A stretch of 64,000 nucleotides of DNA from Ligula intestinalis (GCA_036362985.1 JAYGXS010000009.1:16344655-16408654); one strand, 5' to 3'. Positions 48,701 to 59,693 are shown, counted from the stretch's first letter. Notes: generated from the sequence alone by a model not told the origin. A program made the numbers and translations.

Positions 48701-51700
48701 TGCGCTGAACGATCGACACCATCGGAGGCAGTCAGTTATCTCAGGCTGGACGCTTTCAGTAACTGACAGGGCCGGAAAACCAATCTACGCAGGCCACAGC
48801 ACGATCTGGTGCCCTGAGACATTCAAACACCAGGATTTAAAAAAATGAGGCGATAAGAAGGAGCCACCACCGTCTGAATCCCGGTCCACTCATCAGCCAC
48901 GAGGACTACAACATGCACCGGTCTGATGGTGTGTCTGGTAAATGCATCAGCTGACAGCCTTCTCGGTCACATCAAGCCATGACAGTCTCAGGCTCGCCTA
49001 ACGCATAGGAGCTGAAAAGCAGTCGAAGAGACTTCGCTCCTGGACCTACCTATTTACTCAGAAGTATGTCATATAGCAAACGTGACAACTAAACCGACTT
49101 CTGTCGACGCGTACACTTAACACTTTGACTGCGACACTCAAAATACCCTGTATGCCCCTGGGGCGGCGTTTTCAAACCTGCATTACTTTAGGCCTAGACG
49201 TGTACCATATACGTCGCAGTTTGGGACATCATTGCACGTGCCACATATGGCGCACGTCGCAGTCAAAGTGTTAACGCGCTGGTTTATTTTTGTGCCTAGT
49301 CATCAAGGTGTCAGCGCCTCCAGCCTATCTCACAATTGAGTGCAACGCTGGCCGAACTCGGCACTAGAGCTTGTACTTAATCTGCCGGGTAGAGTTGGTG
49401 CCTTGAATTGGTACCCCCTTCCCCTTTTTGTGAGTCCCCGACAGTTCGCCTGTCGATTTTGACGATGGGCAGCAAACGCTGAAGCAAGCCGAAGCAGACA
49501 CTGAGAAAAGCTGGTCAAACTGCACGAAGGCTACCGCAGGCTGAAGCAAAGCAGCGAACTACCGCGAACGAAAACTGGAGTTAAAGCAGGCTTGCGGAGA
49601 ATCTGCCCACTCGCTCGCCACTTCCACCTTCGTCTCCGGTATAAATACAAAGTCATCAGATCGGGAAACACTCAAACCCAAAACCCAGTGGTTTTCCCCT
49701 ACTTCTCTTGTCATCAAGATCTGGTTGCTGAATGCTGCCTAAGGAAAGGGGTTCGCGCAAGGATGAGTTGTTAGGCTGTCTAAAAAGGACGCTGGAACGG
49801 GAAATGCCAAGGAAACTTGCGGCTTTGTGCCGAATTCCGCTTGTTGCCTAGTCATTAATAATGGGCTAGTCAGCCGTTCCGTAGGCCTGCACATGAACCG
49901 TCTGAAAAAAGGTCAGTTTTTTTGAAAAAAAATGACTGTTAAGTTGAGTTTGAAAATTCACAGGGAGTGACCAGTTTAATTGTTAACCGAATAAGTGCAT
50001 TTGTTTCTTTGCACACTTCGAAGGAGACGAAGTCTTCTATGAACAAATTCTGTTCGAGAAGACGTTTCGTTCACCAACTCTAATATAACGAGCGCAAATT
50101 CCGCTTACCTGACTTCTGCGTTTTCAATTCCGTAAATTCAACCACACTTATAGTTCGTATTTGTTCAATAATAACATTATTTATGGATTAAAGAGGAGGA
50201 AGTTGGTGACTCAGACTTTCATAATCTTAAAACGTCGACTGGAACCGGCTATACTAAGTACATGATGTATAAACAAACTGATAAAACGAAAACCAACCAT
50301 GTTTACTGCCTTCATTCGAGGGAATTGAGTAATGTCCTGGCTGATGTTTAAACGCTGGGTTGAAAACGCATGCATGTAAAACCCCTAATCTTTAGTGCAA
50401 GCCTTTTTTTTATACGCGAATAGTGACAATAAGGGGTACTTAAGAAAAGGATATATACATGTACATCGGGTGATTAATGCTCTAAATTATTAAGCGCTTG
50501 ACTTGAAAGTGGTTTGCTGGAAAATGAATTTTTAGGGTCAATGGACATTTGATTCGAAGACAATAGACAGCTGTAAGATAAACACTTAATGTTCATTCTA
50601 CAAACAAGTATTACTACAAGTATTAAACTAATGCCATATATATAAGGGAAGAAACTCGTTGTCCTTATATGGGTAAACAGATAAAAAAATGTCGACGCAG
50701 CAAAGTTGTTTGAATGCACCAAAACAGTACTCTATAGAAGACTCAATCAAGGAAATACATATATATGTTCGCTACCAAAAAGAACACGATATATAAACAA
50801 ACTAGCAAAAATGAGGCTACTATACAACAAAAATCAAACATTTGAATGCCTTCTTTCGAGAGAATTGAGTACTGTCCTGTTTAATGCTTTAACACTGAGT
50901 CTGAAGCGCATATATCTAAACTCTCTGCATTATAATTCACAGTTATTTGTACTACACAGGCAGTGGAGAACAGGAAGGGCACTTGGTGCCGTCAGATGGG
51001 GGAGAAATCGTATTTAATCGGCATAGTTGTTTAGATCTATCAAAAACAGAGCTTTATAGGAAGATCGTTCAGGGACACACAAAAATTTCTATACTACCGA
51101 AAAAAAATTCCACTCAAAAAGGTTTTAAACAACATTAAAATATTAAAATGAACAGTTTTCAGTAAACTTACAACAGTTGACACATAGGAGGTCGAGGATG
51201 TGACGATTGTAATAGGTATCGAAGGGCAATAGTGGTCCCACTAGGTCAAATTCCATCAACTCAACATGAGTGCCCGGCCAATCGTTTCTCGGCTGGCCAA
51301 CCTTTAACATCAGAGTGTAGGCCGCATTTGAGCGGAAATACTCCATACATCCAAATCGACTGTAGGTCGGTTCTCTGAGACGTCCGGACGGGCCAACTGG
51401 TTTTTTATTTTTTGTTGGCATCACAAAACCTCTGACGAGGGCCTCACTGGGAACCCGGAAGCCCTCGGGCGCCTTCAAGACCCCCACTACCAGAATGCGG
51501 ACATCAAACTCCAAATTCAGTTGATCTCCTGTCACTGACTGTGATCGCTTAAACAATTCCTGCATGCGAGCCGTCAGGATAATGGGAGATGCGGTGAGAA
51601 AAGACTGAAGCATCTGGTCTCTGGGTGGGGGTTTGCAGAGCTCCGCAGCGAGGGAACGCCGGCATTGCAGTAGAAGGCAAGTTGTCAGAACAAGCGCCAA

Positions 51701-51709
51701 AGACGCCAT
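39744..51709 (-). CDS. Neuregulin/Vein-like ErbB ligand precursor (signal peptide, Ig, EGF, TM), seven exons
   Basis: Exons in transcript order: 51709-51172, 47475-47307, 45242-45118, 43322-43223, 42776-42721, 40136-39992, 39897-39744. They total 1287 nt, 428 residues plus TGA. Every junction is GT/AG, with phases 1,2,1,2,1,2 agreeing across all six introns. Donors are GTAAGT, GTGAGT, GTTTGT (weak), GTGAGG, GTGAGT and GTATGG. Residues 1-22 are a signal peptide. Residues 23-179 form an unrecognised domain with four Cys. Residues 180-278 form an I-set Ig domain (Cys202, Trp214, DNGDYSC ending at Cys261), split over two exons. Residues 285-321 form an EGF domain with Cys 285, 292, 298, 310, 312, 321 (spacing 6-5-11-1-8); FCMNGGFCF and CPDGFMGDQC resemble neuregulin. 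Residues 347-370 are a membrane helix, followed by a basic stop-transfer and a ~58-residue tail. Neuregulins are membrane-tethered growth factors for EGFR/ErbB kinases. The domain architecture is firm; ligand identity is inferred. Confidence 0.85.
40680..40825 (+). repeat. Repeat R2, 3' part
   Basis: GTCGTCTGGCAGTCAACTTCC, then AAGGAACCGGGCCTGAGGATCGC and GCTAGGGTTAAACTTACTTT. It lies in intron 5 of the neuregulin-like gene. Confidence 0.55.
41590..41840 (-). repeat. SINE copy, left half of an inverted SINE pair
   Basis: Read on minus: AGGTTCAAATCTCGGAGG (B-box), GAGTATGGCTGGTTGATGAT, GGCTAATAAGCCAGAAATTG, GGTCTCACTTTTCTTTGTCGG. It aligns with the plus-strand copy starting about 41970. It lies in intron 5 of the neuregulin-like gene. 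Confidence 0.65.
41945..42115 (+). repeat. SINE copy, right half of an inverted SINE pair
   Basis: CGGGTCCAATTCTTGG, GGGTATGATTGGCTGATGAC, GGCTCATAAGCCAGAAATGG, GGTCTCCTTTTTCTTTGTCGG and ATCCATTTCATC match the minus-strand copy closely. Transcripts through this intron could fold these two copies on each other. Confidence 0.65.
43703..43830. repeat. 128-bp near-perfect direct repeat, copy 1
   Basis: Identical to 44071-44198 except for one clear substitution (CCCCGACGGG versus CCCCAACGGG) and the left TA run. It lies in intron 3 of the neuregulin-like gene. It is much better preserved than other repeats here, so the duplication is recent. Confidence 0.9.
44071..44198. repeat. 128-bp near-perfect direct repeat, copy 2
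   Basis: Offset 368 bases from copy 1. The 240 bases between the copies (43831-44070) contain a SINE-body fragment on the minus strand (on plus TTTCGGGCTTATTAGCCTTC, then ATCAGCCAAGCATAACC). Confidence 0.9.
47925..48540 (+). mobile_element. PLE relic: GIY-YIG endonuclease and 3' end
   Basis: The plus frame reads RLPPTETSAVVFKIFC, then NYAGETGRKLQTRLQEHKA, RRLDPNSQLATHIAE: the GIY-YIG nuclease signature with the catalytic-type Arg and Glu-His. A frameshift near 48100 is followed by ERLTLESCYMAYKVN and a polar tail. The 3' region has CCCCAGCTGTCCGAAACATC. It lies in intron 1 of the neuregulin-like gene, on the opposite strand. Confidence 0.8.
49117..49274. mobile_element. piggyBac-type MITE with TTAA target duplication
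   Basis: A 150-bp element (49121-49270) is flanked on both sides by TTAA and bounded by perfect 15-bp terminal inverted repeats, CACTTTGACTGCGAC and GTCGCAGTCAAAGTG. TTAA duplication is the hallmark of piggyBac transposition. It sits in intron 1 of the neuregulin-like gene and has no coding capacity. Confidence 0.8.
50258..51130 (+). repeat. Degenerate tandem repeat units in intron 1 of the neuregulin-like gene
   Basis: 50258-50410 resembles 50785-50945 (TATAAACAAACT; GCCTTCATTCGAGGGAATTG versus GCCTTCTTTCGAGAGAATTG; AGTAATGTCCTG versus AGTACTGTCCTG). 50698-50790 resembles 51020-51110 (AGTTGTTTGAATGCA/AGTTGTTTAGATCTA; ACTCTATAGAAG/GCTTTATAGGAAG; TACCAAAAAGAA/TACCGAAAAAAA). Coding-like peptides such as KTELYRKIVQGHTKISILPK appear, so these may be old transposon coding pieces. 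Confidence 0.5.
51172..51709 (-). CDS. First exon of the neuregulin-like gene: signal peptide plus unknown ectodomain
   Basis: The ATG at 51709 opens a 179-codon exon that ends one base into a codon at a strong GTAAGT donor (51171-51166). Residues 1-22 are a classical signal peptide (hydrophobic stretch ALVLTTCLLL, then small residues before Glu23). The rest has Cys25, Cys121, Cys176 and Cys179, alternating beta-type hydrophobic runs (for example FDVRILVVGVLK), a YTLMLKVG strand and a final LLCVNC. I do not recognise it. The pattern loosely recalls small secreted beta-barrel (NTR or agrin NtA-type) domains, which is a guess. Its GC-rich codon use contrasts with the AT-rich intron beginning at 51171. 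Confidence 0.8.
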
Positions 51710-53379
51710 ACGTACACTAGCACGTAGTATAGACCTCTTTCTGAGTGCCGGATCGTGTGGCAGATAACAAGATGTTGTGTAGCACTCTGTGCGTTCCGTT
51801 TAAAGACTAGGTTTTGGCAAAAATTGTGGTCAATTAAGTGCTTTCATGGTAAGCCGAATCACTTATATGTGTGCAGCGTGACAGTGATTTCATATATGAC
51901 CCAGTACCAGCGAGATCTCGGCATTCTGATTGGTCGTTGGTAGCACTGAAGATTCAGTCTAGCGCGTCAACACGCTAAAATATTACGTAACTTTCAAATC
52001 GTAGTCATGTCTTCATGACGGTGACTGGTGAAGTGGGCAGCAGTGGTGATCGCGAGGTCAGAAATGACCAATCAGGTAGGGCGAGGCAGGATGCGGGTGT
52101 TGCAGCAATCGGCTCTTTAGTGTGCTTTCATAACCTAGACGGTGCCAATCAGAACAGAGGGACTTTGACCCTGAACAAAAACACGGAACACCGCCTACGA
52201 CGTCTGACGCATTAGCGATAATGACAGCCAACCGCTTAATTATTCGACAAGCCTCTTGGCAGACGACGCCAAAAATACTAAAACTTTGCTCGCCGATGGA
52301 AAGCCAAACTCACGTGGGCGCTCAGCAAGGTTTTTTTGGCATTTTGAGTGCAATGTTTCTGACGTCTAAAAACATTCATCTGAGTCAAGCTGAATTCAAC
52401 AAATATTGTTTTGTATGACTTATATGTTAGGAGGAGTAAACTCAAGCTGTTAATTTGAGAAAAATTTGAGAAACACTGCATTTTTCCATGATGCAAAACA
52501 TTTTTGGCGCAGACTACTAAGGCCTAGTCGCCAAAACTTGTTTAATGGCAACCCCGGAGAACATTCACCAGAAACAAAAAGGAACAGCGCTGGTTGGTTC
52601 GCTTCGGAATCGTTCTAGCCCATGACTGTGTGCTTTTTCTCTTCACAAGACATTAAGTTACGAAATTATTTTTATTTGGAAGGCAAATAGGTTATTCAAG
52701 GTGTCATGTTCGGTGGACGTACGTTTTTGATTCATCATAATGAGACAATAATATATGGGGGCATAGAGTGAATACAGTTTAAGCACCCAGTCAACAGTAA
52801 GTAAGGAAGGAAAGGAAGGTTCTCAGAAATCACGGAGATCAGATTCTAGTCATGTCGAGGGGCCAAAGAGGGGAGGAAGGGCAACGAGATCCGACAATTA
52901 GTCCATGTCGCCGCGTCTCGCGAGTTGGTAGGAGGCATGAGGACGTATGTTGTCATTATCTCGTAGCTGTCTCTACGCGCCCTTATATTATTTTAATTGT
53001 AGATCAGAGGGGGTATACTTCCCGAGCGATACAAGGAAAAAATTTAAAACAGAATTTCCCAGAAGACAATTTCTTAGCAGCAAACAGTGCAAGATTTATT
53101 GAATCCATAAAATTTCGGGAGCGGTCATCAGTTGAAGTCACTCCAATGCGTGGAAGAGTATAGAATGCAAAATACGAATTTTATTTGATGCAGAAAGGTC
53201 ACAGGTCATAGACACTTAGGCTTATTTGTAAAGTAAGACGGTTAAAACAAGATGGAAGGAGAAACAGAGGCAAATAAGCAATAGGAAAAAAGGGGGAGAG
53301 AAATATGTAAATCTGGAAGCTTGTTGTTACCAAGGCAAGTCTAAGGTAACCACATGCTCCAACTGTTTGCAAAGGTCCG
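51710..53379. other. Upstream region of the neuregulin-like gene, no other gene recognised
   Basis: The 5' flank of the minus-strand gene should lie here. No TATA box or initiator stands out. The ORF at 52852-53163 has no motif. Confidence 0.45.
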
Positions 53380-54345
53380 GTTTAGAACATCATATATAGG
53401 CTGTCTTGAGGTAGCGCAAGATGTGAGATGTTCGTGCTTGAACAAGAACTTGGAATGAGGTTATGTGGTCCACAAAGTGACTCTTGTCCAGCAAGCGTTC
53501 TGTAATGGAGGAACGAGAGGATCAGTTTTCCTGCTTGAACAACCAAATAGGCAGTTGTTTCTTGGCTCTGACTGCCAATTGCCTTTGCGTTCGTTCTATG
53601 TACTTGCATCCGCAAGTGCATGTGAATTCCTAAACGCAATTGGAGTTGCTGTGCAATGGTAAGGCATTCTTAGCACAAGTAATTGACGGGGCTTAGTTAA
53701 AGAGCAAAAAATATGCTCAGCGGCATAATATGTTCTTTCTATGTCCTTAAGCAGGCAAGGGCAAGGATACAAATACTGGATTTTTGGAAGTAGATGTTCA
53801 CTTATCTTCGGTCGCAATGGTTTGCTATATTTGTCTATAAACTGAGATGGATATCCACGCTTCAGTAAAGTATCTTTGAGACAGCCTAATTCTGCGTCCA
53901 AAGTATCCACAGAACAGATCTTTCTAGTCCTCTGGAAAAGGATACATACCAAGTTACGCTTCCATTGAATGGGGACAAAACTTAGACGATGTAAGTACTG
54001 ACCTTTCCAGGTGTTCTTGTGCAAGACCCTCCGTGAAATGAAGCTATCTGTCAGTCTGGACAAGTGGATGTCGAAAAAGGAAAGTTTGTTACCTCTAGTT
54101 CTAGTTCGGATGCAGCTTGTTCATTATGGACAATAACTCCTGGGCTTTTTCCAGGTTATCCACAATCGTGAAAACATTGTCGACCCATCGTCTGTAGAGT
54201 GCTGCGTGGTTCAATTTTGGGGATAATTTTTCTTCCAAATGGCCCATAAATATGTCTGCAAAGGTTGGTCAAAGCGGGCTTCCCATTGCGACTCCTTCGA
54301 TAAAATTGGCCATTAAACAGAAATTGGACATTCTCAGTGCACATT
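53380..54345 (-). mobile_element. PLE relic: reverse transcriptase plus GIY-YIG endonuclease
   Basis: Minus strand: CTENVQFLFNGQFYRRS (RT), a shifted frame with ADIFMGHLEEK, then YRRWVDNVFTIVDNLEKAQE, where the catalytic YVDD-type box reads WVDN. Next come HKNTWKGQYLHRLSFVPIQW and RGYPSQFIDKY (connector typical of PLEs), then FTCTCGCKYIERTQRQLAV (GIY-YIG). Several frameshifts and the altered catalytic Asp show it is inactive. Confidence 0.85.
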
Positions 54346-54440
54346 TGTGATAAGTCCCGTAGTAATTGGGGGACAAGCGAATATCTGATGAATAAGCAGA
54401 ATTTTATGAATCCAATAAATCTTGCATTATTTGCTGCTTA

Positions 54441-55190
54441 CAATAAAAAAAGTAAGCTTTCCTCGGAAAAATCCAATTTATTTGGTAATTTTCCAGCTGG
54501 TGACACCAACCCGTTCTGCCACAAAATCAAATGAAGGGAAAAGGAAACTACCACTACACAGTTATACGCGACAAGACAGCAAGACGACTGGCGTGTGCGA
54601 GGTGAATCATGGTTTGCTTTAGAGCGGGGGCTGAGGCGGAACGACAATGGCACTGCGTGTAAGAGGGTAGGGCGGATGGTGGGTCGGGCGAGGTCGAGGT
54701 TAGCGCTTATTGATGTGCGACAAAGAATAACATTCTTCAACGTAGGCCCTTTCATTCGGCGTTCAAATCAATGTGGCCATTGATAATTTGCGCTCGTTTT
54801 TTGCTGGTCATGACGATGGCCTAAATGTCATCCCAATAAAATCCATGGCCTCATTCGATTGCGTATGCGAAAGCTACGGACAGAGGATCCTTGTGACGGG
54901 AAAATAATTTGTAGTCCCGGATACGGGTGCCCAGGAGTAGACCTTTGTGATCAATATACACACAACTGCAATCTGCACATGGTATGCGATAAACTATATT
55001 TAATTTTTGTTCCTGTGGAATGGAGTCTTTTATATTTATGCGTATAAAATATTATTATTGAATTACTTACTTTCTCACTTCTCTTTATTTTGTCTGACGA
55101 TGGGTTGGGTTCACCAGCTGGAAAATCAACAAGTAAAATTTGATTTTCCCGAAAAAACTCTTCCTTTTTCTCAATATCGTAGTCGAAAAC
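54441..55190. repeat. Inverted repeat pair (~90 bp) enclosing 560 bp
   Basis: 54441-54530 (AATTTTCCAGCTGGTGACACCAACC) and the reverse complement of 55095-55190 (GATTTTCCAGCTGGTGAACCCAACC) align over ~90 bases. Either a foldback element or two copies of a short repeat in opposite orientation. The ORFs here are by-products. Confidence 0.55.
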
Positions 55191-55489
55191 ATATGTTCGC
55201 CAAACTTGACTTCCTGAATGCTTGCATAAGTGCCATCGCTGAATTTAAATAATGCGACTAATGAAGCCATTTACTACAAACATACCATAGTCTTTTGCCA
55301 TAGCAAGCAAGTCAGCCCAAATCCAACGTCTTTTAAGAAATACAGTGGAAGTAGGGAATTTAGTAAGGCAGGGAACATTGACACTTGATCTGACTGCGTT
55401 CTCAGTCACTCACCTAGCCCCAGAGAATCATACCGTCTAGTTGTGCAGATAATCGGTAGTCTTTTTACCTGATTAGTGAGGCAAAAACT

Positions 55490-56078
55490 CGGCAACAGAA
55501 GCTTATGAAGGCAAACTCCTTAAAAACTACTTCCTGCATGTTTTCCGACGAAAATGGTGGTTTTGGGGTTTTATGGGTAGAGAATTAGAACACGTAGTGG
55601 AATATACGTTAAAAACTGCTGAATACATTTTTATTTTACTGTATTTAGAAGTGCTGTTGATTTATATCTGTAGGTTTTCTTAATCCGTATTATCGTTTTA
55701 ATTACTTCGGGAAAACCCGATTATCAAATTGCAGGTTTCTTGAATTTCTCGAAAACTTGAATTGTAGTTAGGAGGCCGTGCACTTCAACTTACCTGTGGT
55801 CCAACTAACCGTTCTGGAGTAAGATTAGTGTGGTCCGCGGCGCTGAGTGCCGCGCACACCTTCAATTAACATGCGGAACAACTTACTCACAGCGGCCGCG
55901 GGAAGCAACTTCGACTACATTTTTTTCACTTTACACCTACTTCCAAAAAGTTTCTTCTCTGCCTTTCCTATTTCCCAACCCCGAAAAACTCTATAACCAC
56001 CGTTTTTGCAGGACACAATGCTGGGACTAGGCGTATATGCGTGGGCCTACATAAGTTACTTTTGCCGAAAACTCTTTT
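55490..56078. repeat. Repeat R1, copy 2 (truncated)
   Basis: Same orientation and order of blocks as the 7.6-kb and 63-kb copies, from GGCAACAGAAGCTTATG through TGGTCCGCGGCGCTGAGTGC to ATGCTGGGACTAGGCG. It ends near ACTTTTGCC and lacks the terminal inverted repeats. Confidence 0.8.
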
Positions 56079-56930
56079 CAGGCTGACCTTATATTTATTA
56101 AGACTACAGTGACAGACAATCATTTATAAAATAGGGAAAACTAAATTAGGGTAGTCTAAAAGCTCACTTGAAGTATATAATGCACATTAGTTTCACAGCA
56201 TTGATCGGTTCTCATCATTTTCTTTCCTGATAACAGTTCATACCGTAATTCTATCAACAATCGATTCGCGTTGACCAAAGGTAATTGGGAAAAACAAAAA
56301 AAAAACACTTAAATCCAGGAACCAACTGGACGGGTTTGCAGTTCGTCCGCGCTTTTGGACATATGGAACTGCCCGTATCCAGAGATCGCTATGCAAATAC
56401 CTTCGATTTCCTGGACAATGTCAGAGATAGACGCTTAAACGGCATTAGGATGCTCTTACTGGACCTCAAATCGTTTGTTTTTCTATGGTCCTTGTCACTG
56501 AGATGGTCGATTATGGCTGCAAATTCCCACTGACCGATCAGGAATACCCCCAAAAACACCACTCGAATTATTACTCAGATGCAAATTAACATTGCAATTG
56601 CTTGTTTTAGAGTGTAAACTCTAACGTGATAATCAAAACTTTGTGCTTTTGCAAACTCTCCCAACTTATCTTTAGCCAGTTTAATTCGCAAAGATCCCTT
56701 CGGAACTTTCATTATATCCATTCCGGCAGCTAGAATGTATGATTATCCTTTATGTGAGCATAATCTTTTATGTCAAACAAACTACCGGTGCGCAGTGAAT
56801 TTGTGTACACTATATGCCCGAAGCATTGAATAAAACATAAGACTGACAGTCAAACGAAGAAACAACTTGTTGATAGAAGCAAACAGGTAAGGTGCGGGAA
56901 GTAATTCAGAGTATGCGATCACTAGAACAT

Positions 56931-56992
56931 CGCGGTTATTGGCCTGACGTTTTGGAATTTTTTTCTTGAATCCCTCATCAGAGGCAGTTGTA
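56931..56992 (+). repeat. PLE terminal (pLTR-like) segment
   Basis: CGGTTATTGGCCTGACGTTTTGG then CTTGAATCCCTCATCAGAGG. It lies 1 kb upstream of the 58-kb PLE relic in the same orientation, so it may be its 5' end. Confidence 0.45.
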
Positions 56993-57989
56993 GAAAAGGA
57001 TAATAGGACTCGGGAGTGGCGCAATATTTATAGGACGTGCTAGCCAGGCAAGAACACGGTTACTGGGCTTGACAGTCGTCGGGTTCTTTCGCTAGGGGTT
57101 GTAGTTGATGCGATGATAGCTTTATGGTTTGTACTTAATTCGATACCGGCAGTAATTAAATCACCAAGGGAGGGTCATGGCATATTCGGCAATTTGATTG
57201 GCGGTCACCCGGATAGCTAGCCAAATCCGCAGCATTCTCGCGTGGCTGGTACGTTTTGCCCAGACATAATCGCAGCACAGAAAATGGAACCGCGACTGTG
57301 AGCCAGTAAACCATGACACAAGCAAGTCAGGTCAGGTTAATCAGAGAAATAAACGTAAATACCTTTGAACTCTCTCTTGGTACAGAGCAGTTATGATGCA
57401 GGACATGTGGCGTTGCCAGTAATGGAGCTGTGTAAAAGTGGCAGACGGTAAAAATTTCCTTAGGCATTGTTCAGAGTTCTAGGGGGGTTTAATGCCATTT
57501 GAGGGATGTTAAGGAGAAAATCTGTCGCCCGTGGGAGGAGAAGGTATTAGCGTTTATGCAAATAGAATGGCCTGCTCCTGAAAGTGTTTGAAGCATGTAA
57601 GAAGGAGCTCATCGCGGGTTTTATCAATATCCTAAGGGTCACACGAAGAGAAGGTCGTAGAGGTCACGAGAACATCTTCCAGTGTCGAAGATGCGCCCAT
57701 CGTGCGCCCTTGCTGGTCACCGGGCCTGCCATGAGACGAAACAAGGGGCCCCACCACGATCCTCAGCAGTCGGTCATGGGCAGTCATTAGGAAGAACTTT
57801 ACATGGTCGCGTAGCATAGAACCGCAAGGTTCAGTGGAAGTGATTGGTGCAATTTTTATGAAGGGAAATGCATGGGATAATTATTTTAACCAAACATATC
57901 ACAGCTCATGCCCCAGCAACGCCTAAAGGAAACGAGTTACCAGCAAGTCTGGCGACAGCAAGCCAATTTGACGAGTAATTATCACGCCA

Positions 57990-58770
57990 CAAAACGGTGA
58001 GGTTGCCTTGGTAAATAGAAACCAGCTGACGATGTTTGAGACCTTCAGACATGCAACAATTCAAGTCACGTGTTGCTTAAGCCTATCCATACCGCATCTC
58101 ACTGACACATGCATACCCATCAAACAGCGGCGTAATTCAGTCCGCTGCTTAACGCAAAGGGCTGGACAAATCTGCCCAGCAGATCCTAGTGACCTAGAGC
58201 TCAAGAAAAGGCAATACCTGCTTCGATAGAACGGGTATCCTGACAGATTTATCACAGAGACTTTGATGGAGAGAGGAAAAACCCCAGCCGATGTGAAAAA
58301 GTAGACGCTATTCCTCAATTTTCCCTTTCAATGGGGATGCGGCAAGTGAACTCCTAAGAAGATGTCTTAACTAAGCCGTATCAAGAACCTTCCCACCAGC
58401 GAAAACTCGGGTGTTATTTTCAACCAATCTGGTCCTGTACGACGAAGGTAAGGATAGGCTGCCGGCTCAGACCACTTCCGTGTGCATCTACTCACTTTCT
58501 TGCTCCTGTGGAGCAAGTTATTTTGGTCGCACGAGTTGGTGCTTATCCAAAAGAATACGGGAGCACCTCCCGGTGTGGGTAAGCAAAGATGAAGTCAGGC
58601 GCATCAACAGCGTCGTTCTTGCACACAAGGTTTCACTCCGGATATCGTGTGGACCCCAACGAAGCCTTCAAGTACAGTAATAAGGTCCCACAAAACTATC
58701 CAAAGTCCCAGGGTCAGCGTTTGCCAGCCGTCGCAGAAGTGATCACCATTCGGTTGAGTCAGCTGGTTTT
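57990..58770 (+). mobile_element. PLE relic: RT C-terminal connector and GIY-YIG endonuclease
   Basis: Plus frames: IPIKQRRNSVRCLTQRAGQI, LKKRQYLLR then NGYPDRFITETLMERGK (RT connector). After a frame change, SVCIYSLSCSCGASYFGRTS then LSKRIREHLP (GIY-YIG). A tail similar to 37200-37390 follows. Stops and frame changes separate the parts. Confidence 0.8.
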
Positions 58771-58779
58771 GTGCGCACA

Positions 58780-59690
58780 AATGAACTCTTCGCAAGCTCC
58801 GAGCATTACATGGCCAACGGTCATACAACTGCCTGCATTTTTCCGCGCTTTTTCTTTCTCTTCCACCCTCACCTCAATAAACCCCCCATTACCGCGTAAC
58901 AAGCCACATTTTATCAACCTCCGAAGCCCTTTCCCCAATGCCCATGGTTAATTTGCCGTTAATGACTAACTTTACTGCCCGTAATTTTACCTTGCACCTA
59001 TAACCCTCTTCCCATATAAATGCAATGGCTCAATGAGAATTTATCGAAAACAAGCGTATTCTTGCCAGCTTCTATTCTAAATATGCAGTCCGTCTGATAA
59101 TTCTAACGCGCAGCACATTTGACTATCCACACATCCTACTCTAGACCAGAAAAAATATCCCATGATTCCGGACGACTAATTTAGCAGACAAGAGATTAAA
59201 CATGTACATAATGTCCATATTTTCTCTTGCAGCTCACGCAATAAAAATGTTTTCTGTTTGGCTAGAAGGTTTGACGCATCAACAGAAAAAACGGCGGACT
59301 CTTAAGAAACGTTGGAATTCCCATAAAAGAAAAAAACAGCGTTAACTCTTTTAATAGCAACTGTTTGGGAGCCAGAAGAACACTATTGGCCACGAGCATT
59401 TTCTAAATTCCAGTTGCCTGTAACGCACGAGCACCCAGTCTGCGGTCTTAACTCAAATGACTTTCCTCCCTCAAAAATTGACAAAAAATCGTCTTTGCAG
59501 AAATGCATGCTATTCGTAAAAAAATTCGACCGATACCACCAGCTGTTCTCAACATATTCCCTTCTAAAAGAAAGGGTCAATTAGTAAGCTTCCCGTTGGT
59601 GTGGCTGAGTTACCTAGTTTGCCACGGCTACCACCTTACAATATTCCTTTACTGCATTATTTATTTTAACAAGGTGTATTATTTCGAGTT
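58780..59690. other. Intergenic, nothing recognised
   Basis: AT-rich spacer between the PLE relic and the Tc1/mariner relic; only short ORFs. Confidence 0.45.
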
Positions 59691-59693
59691 CAT

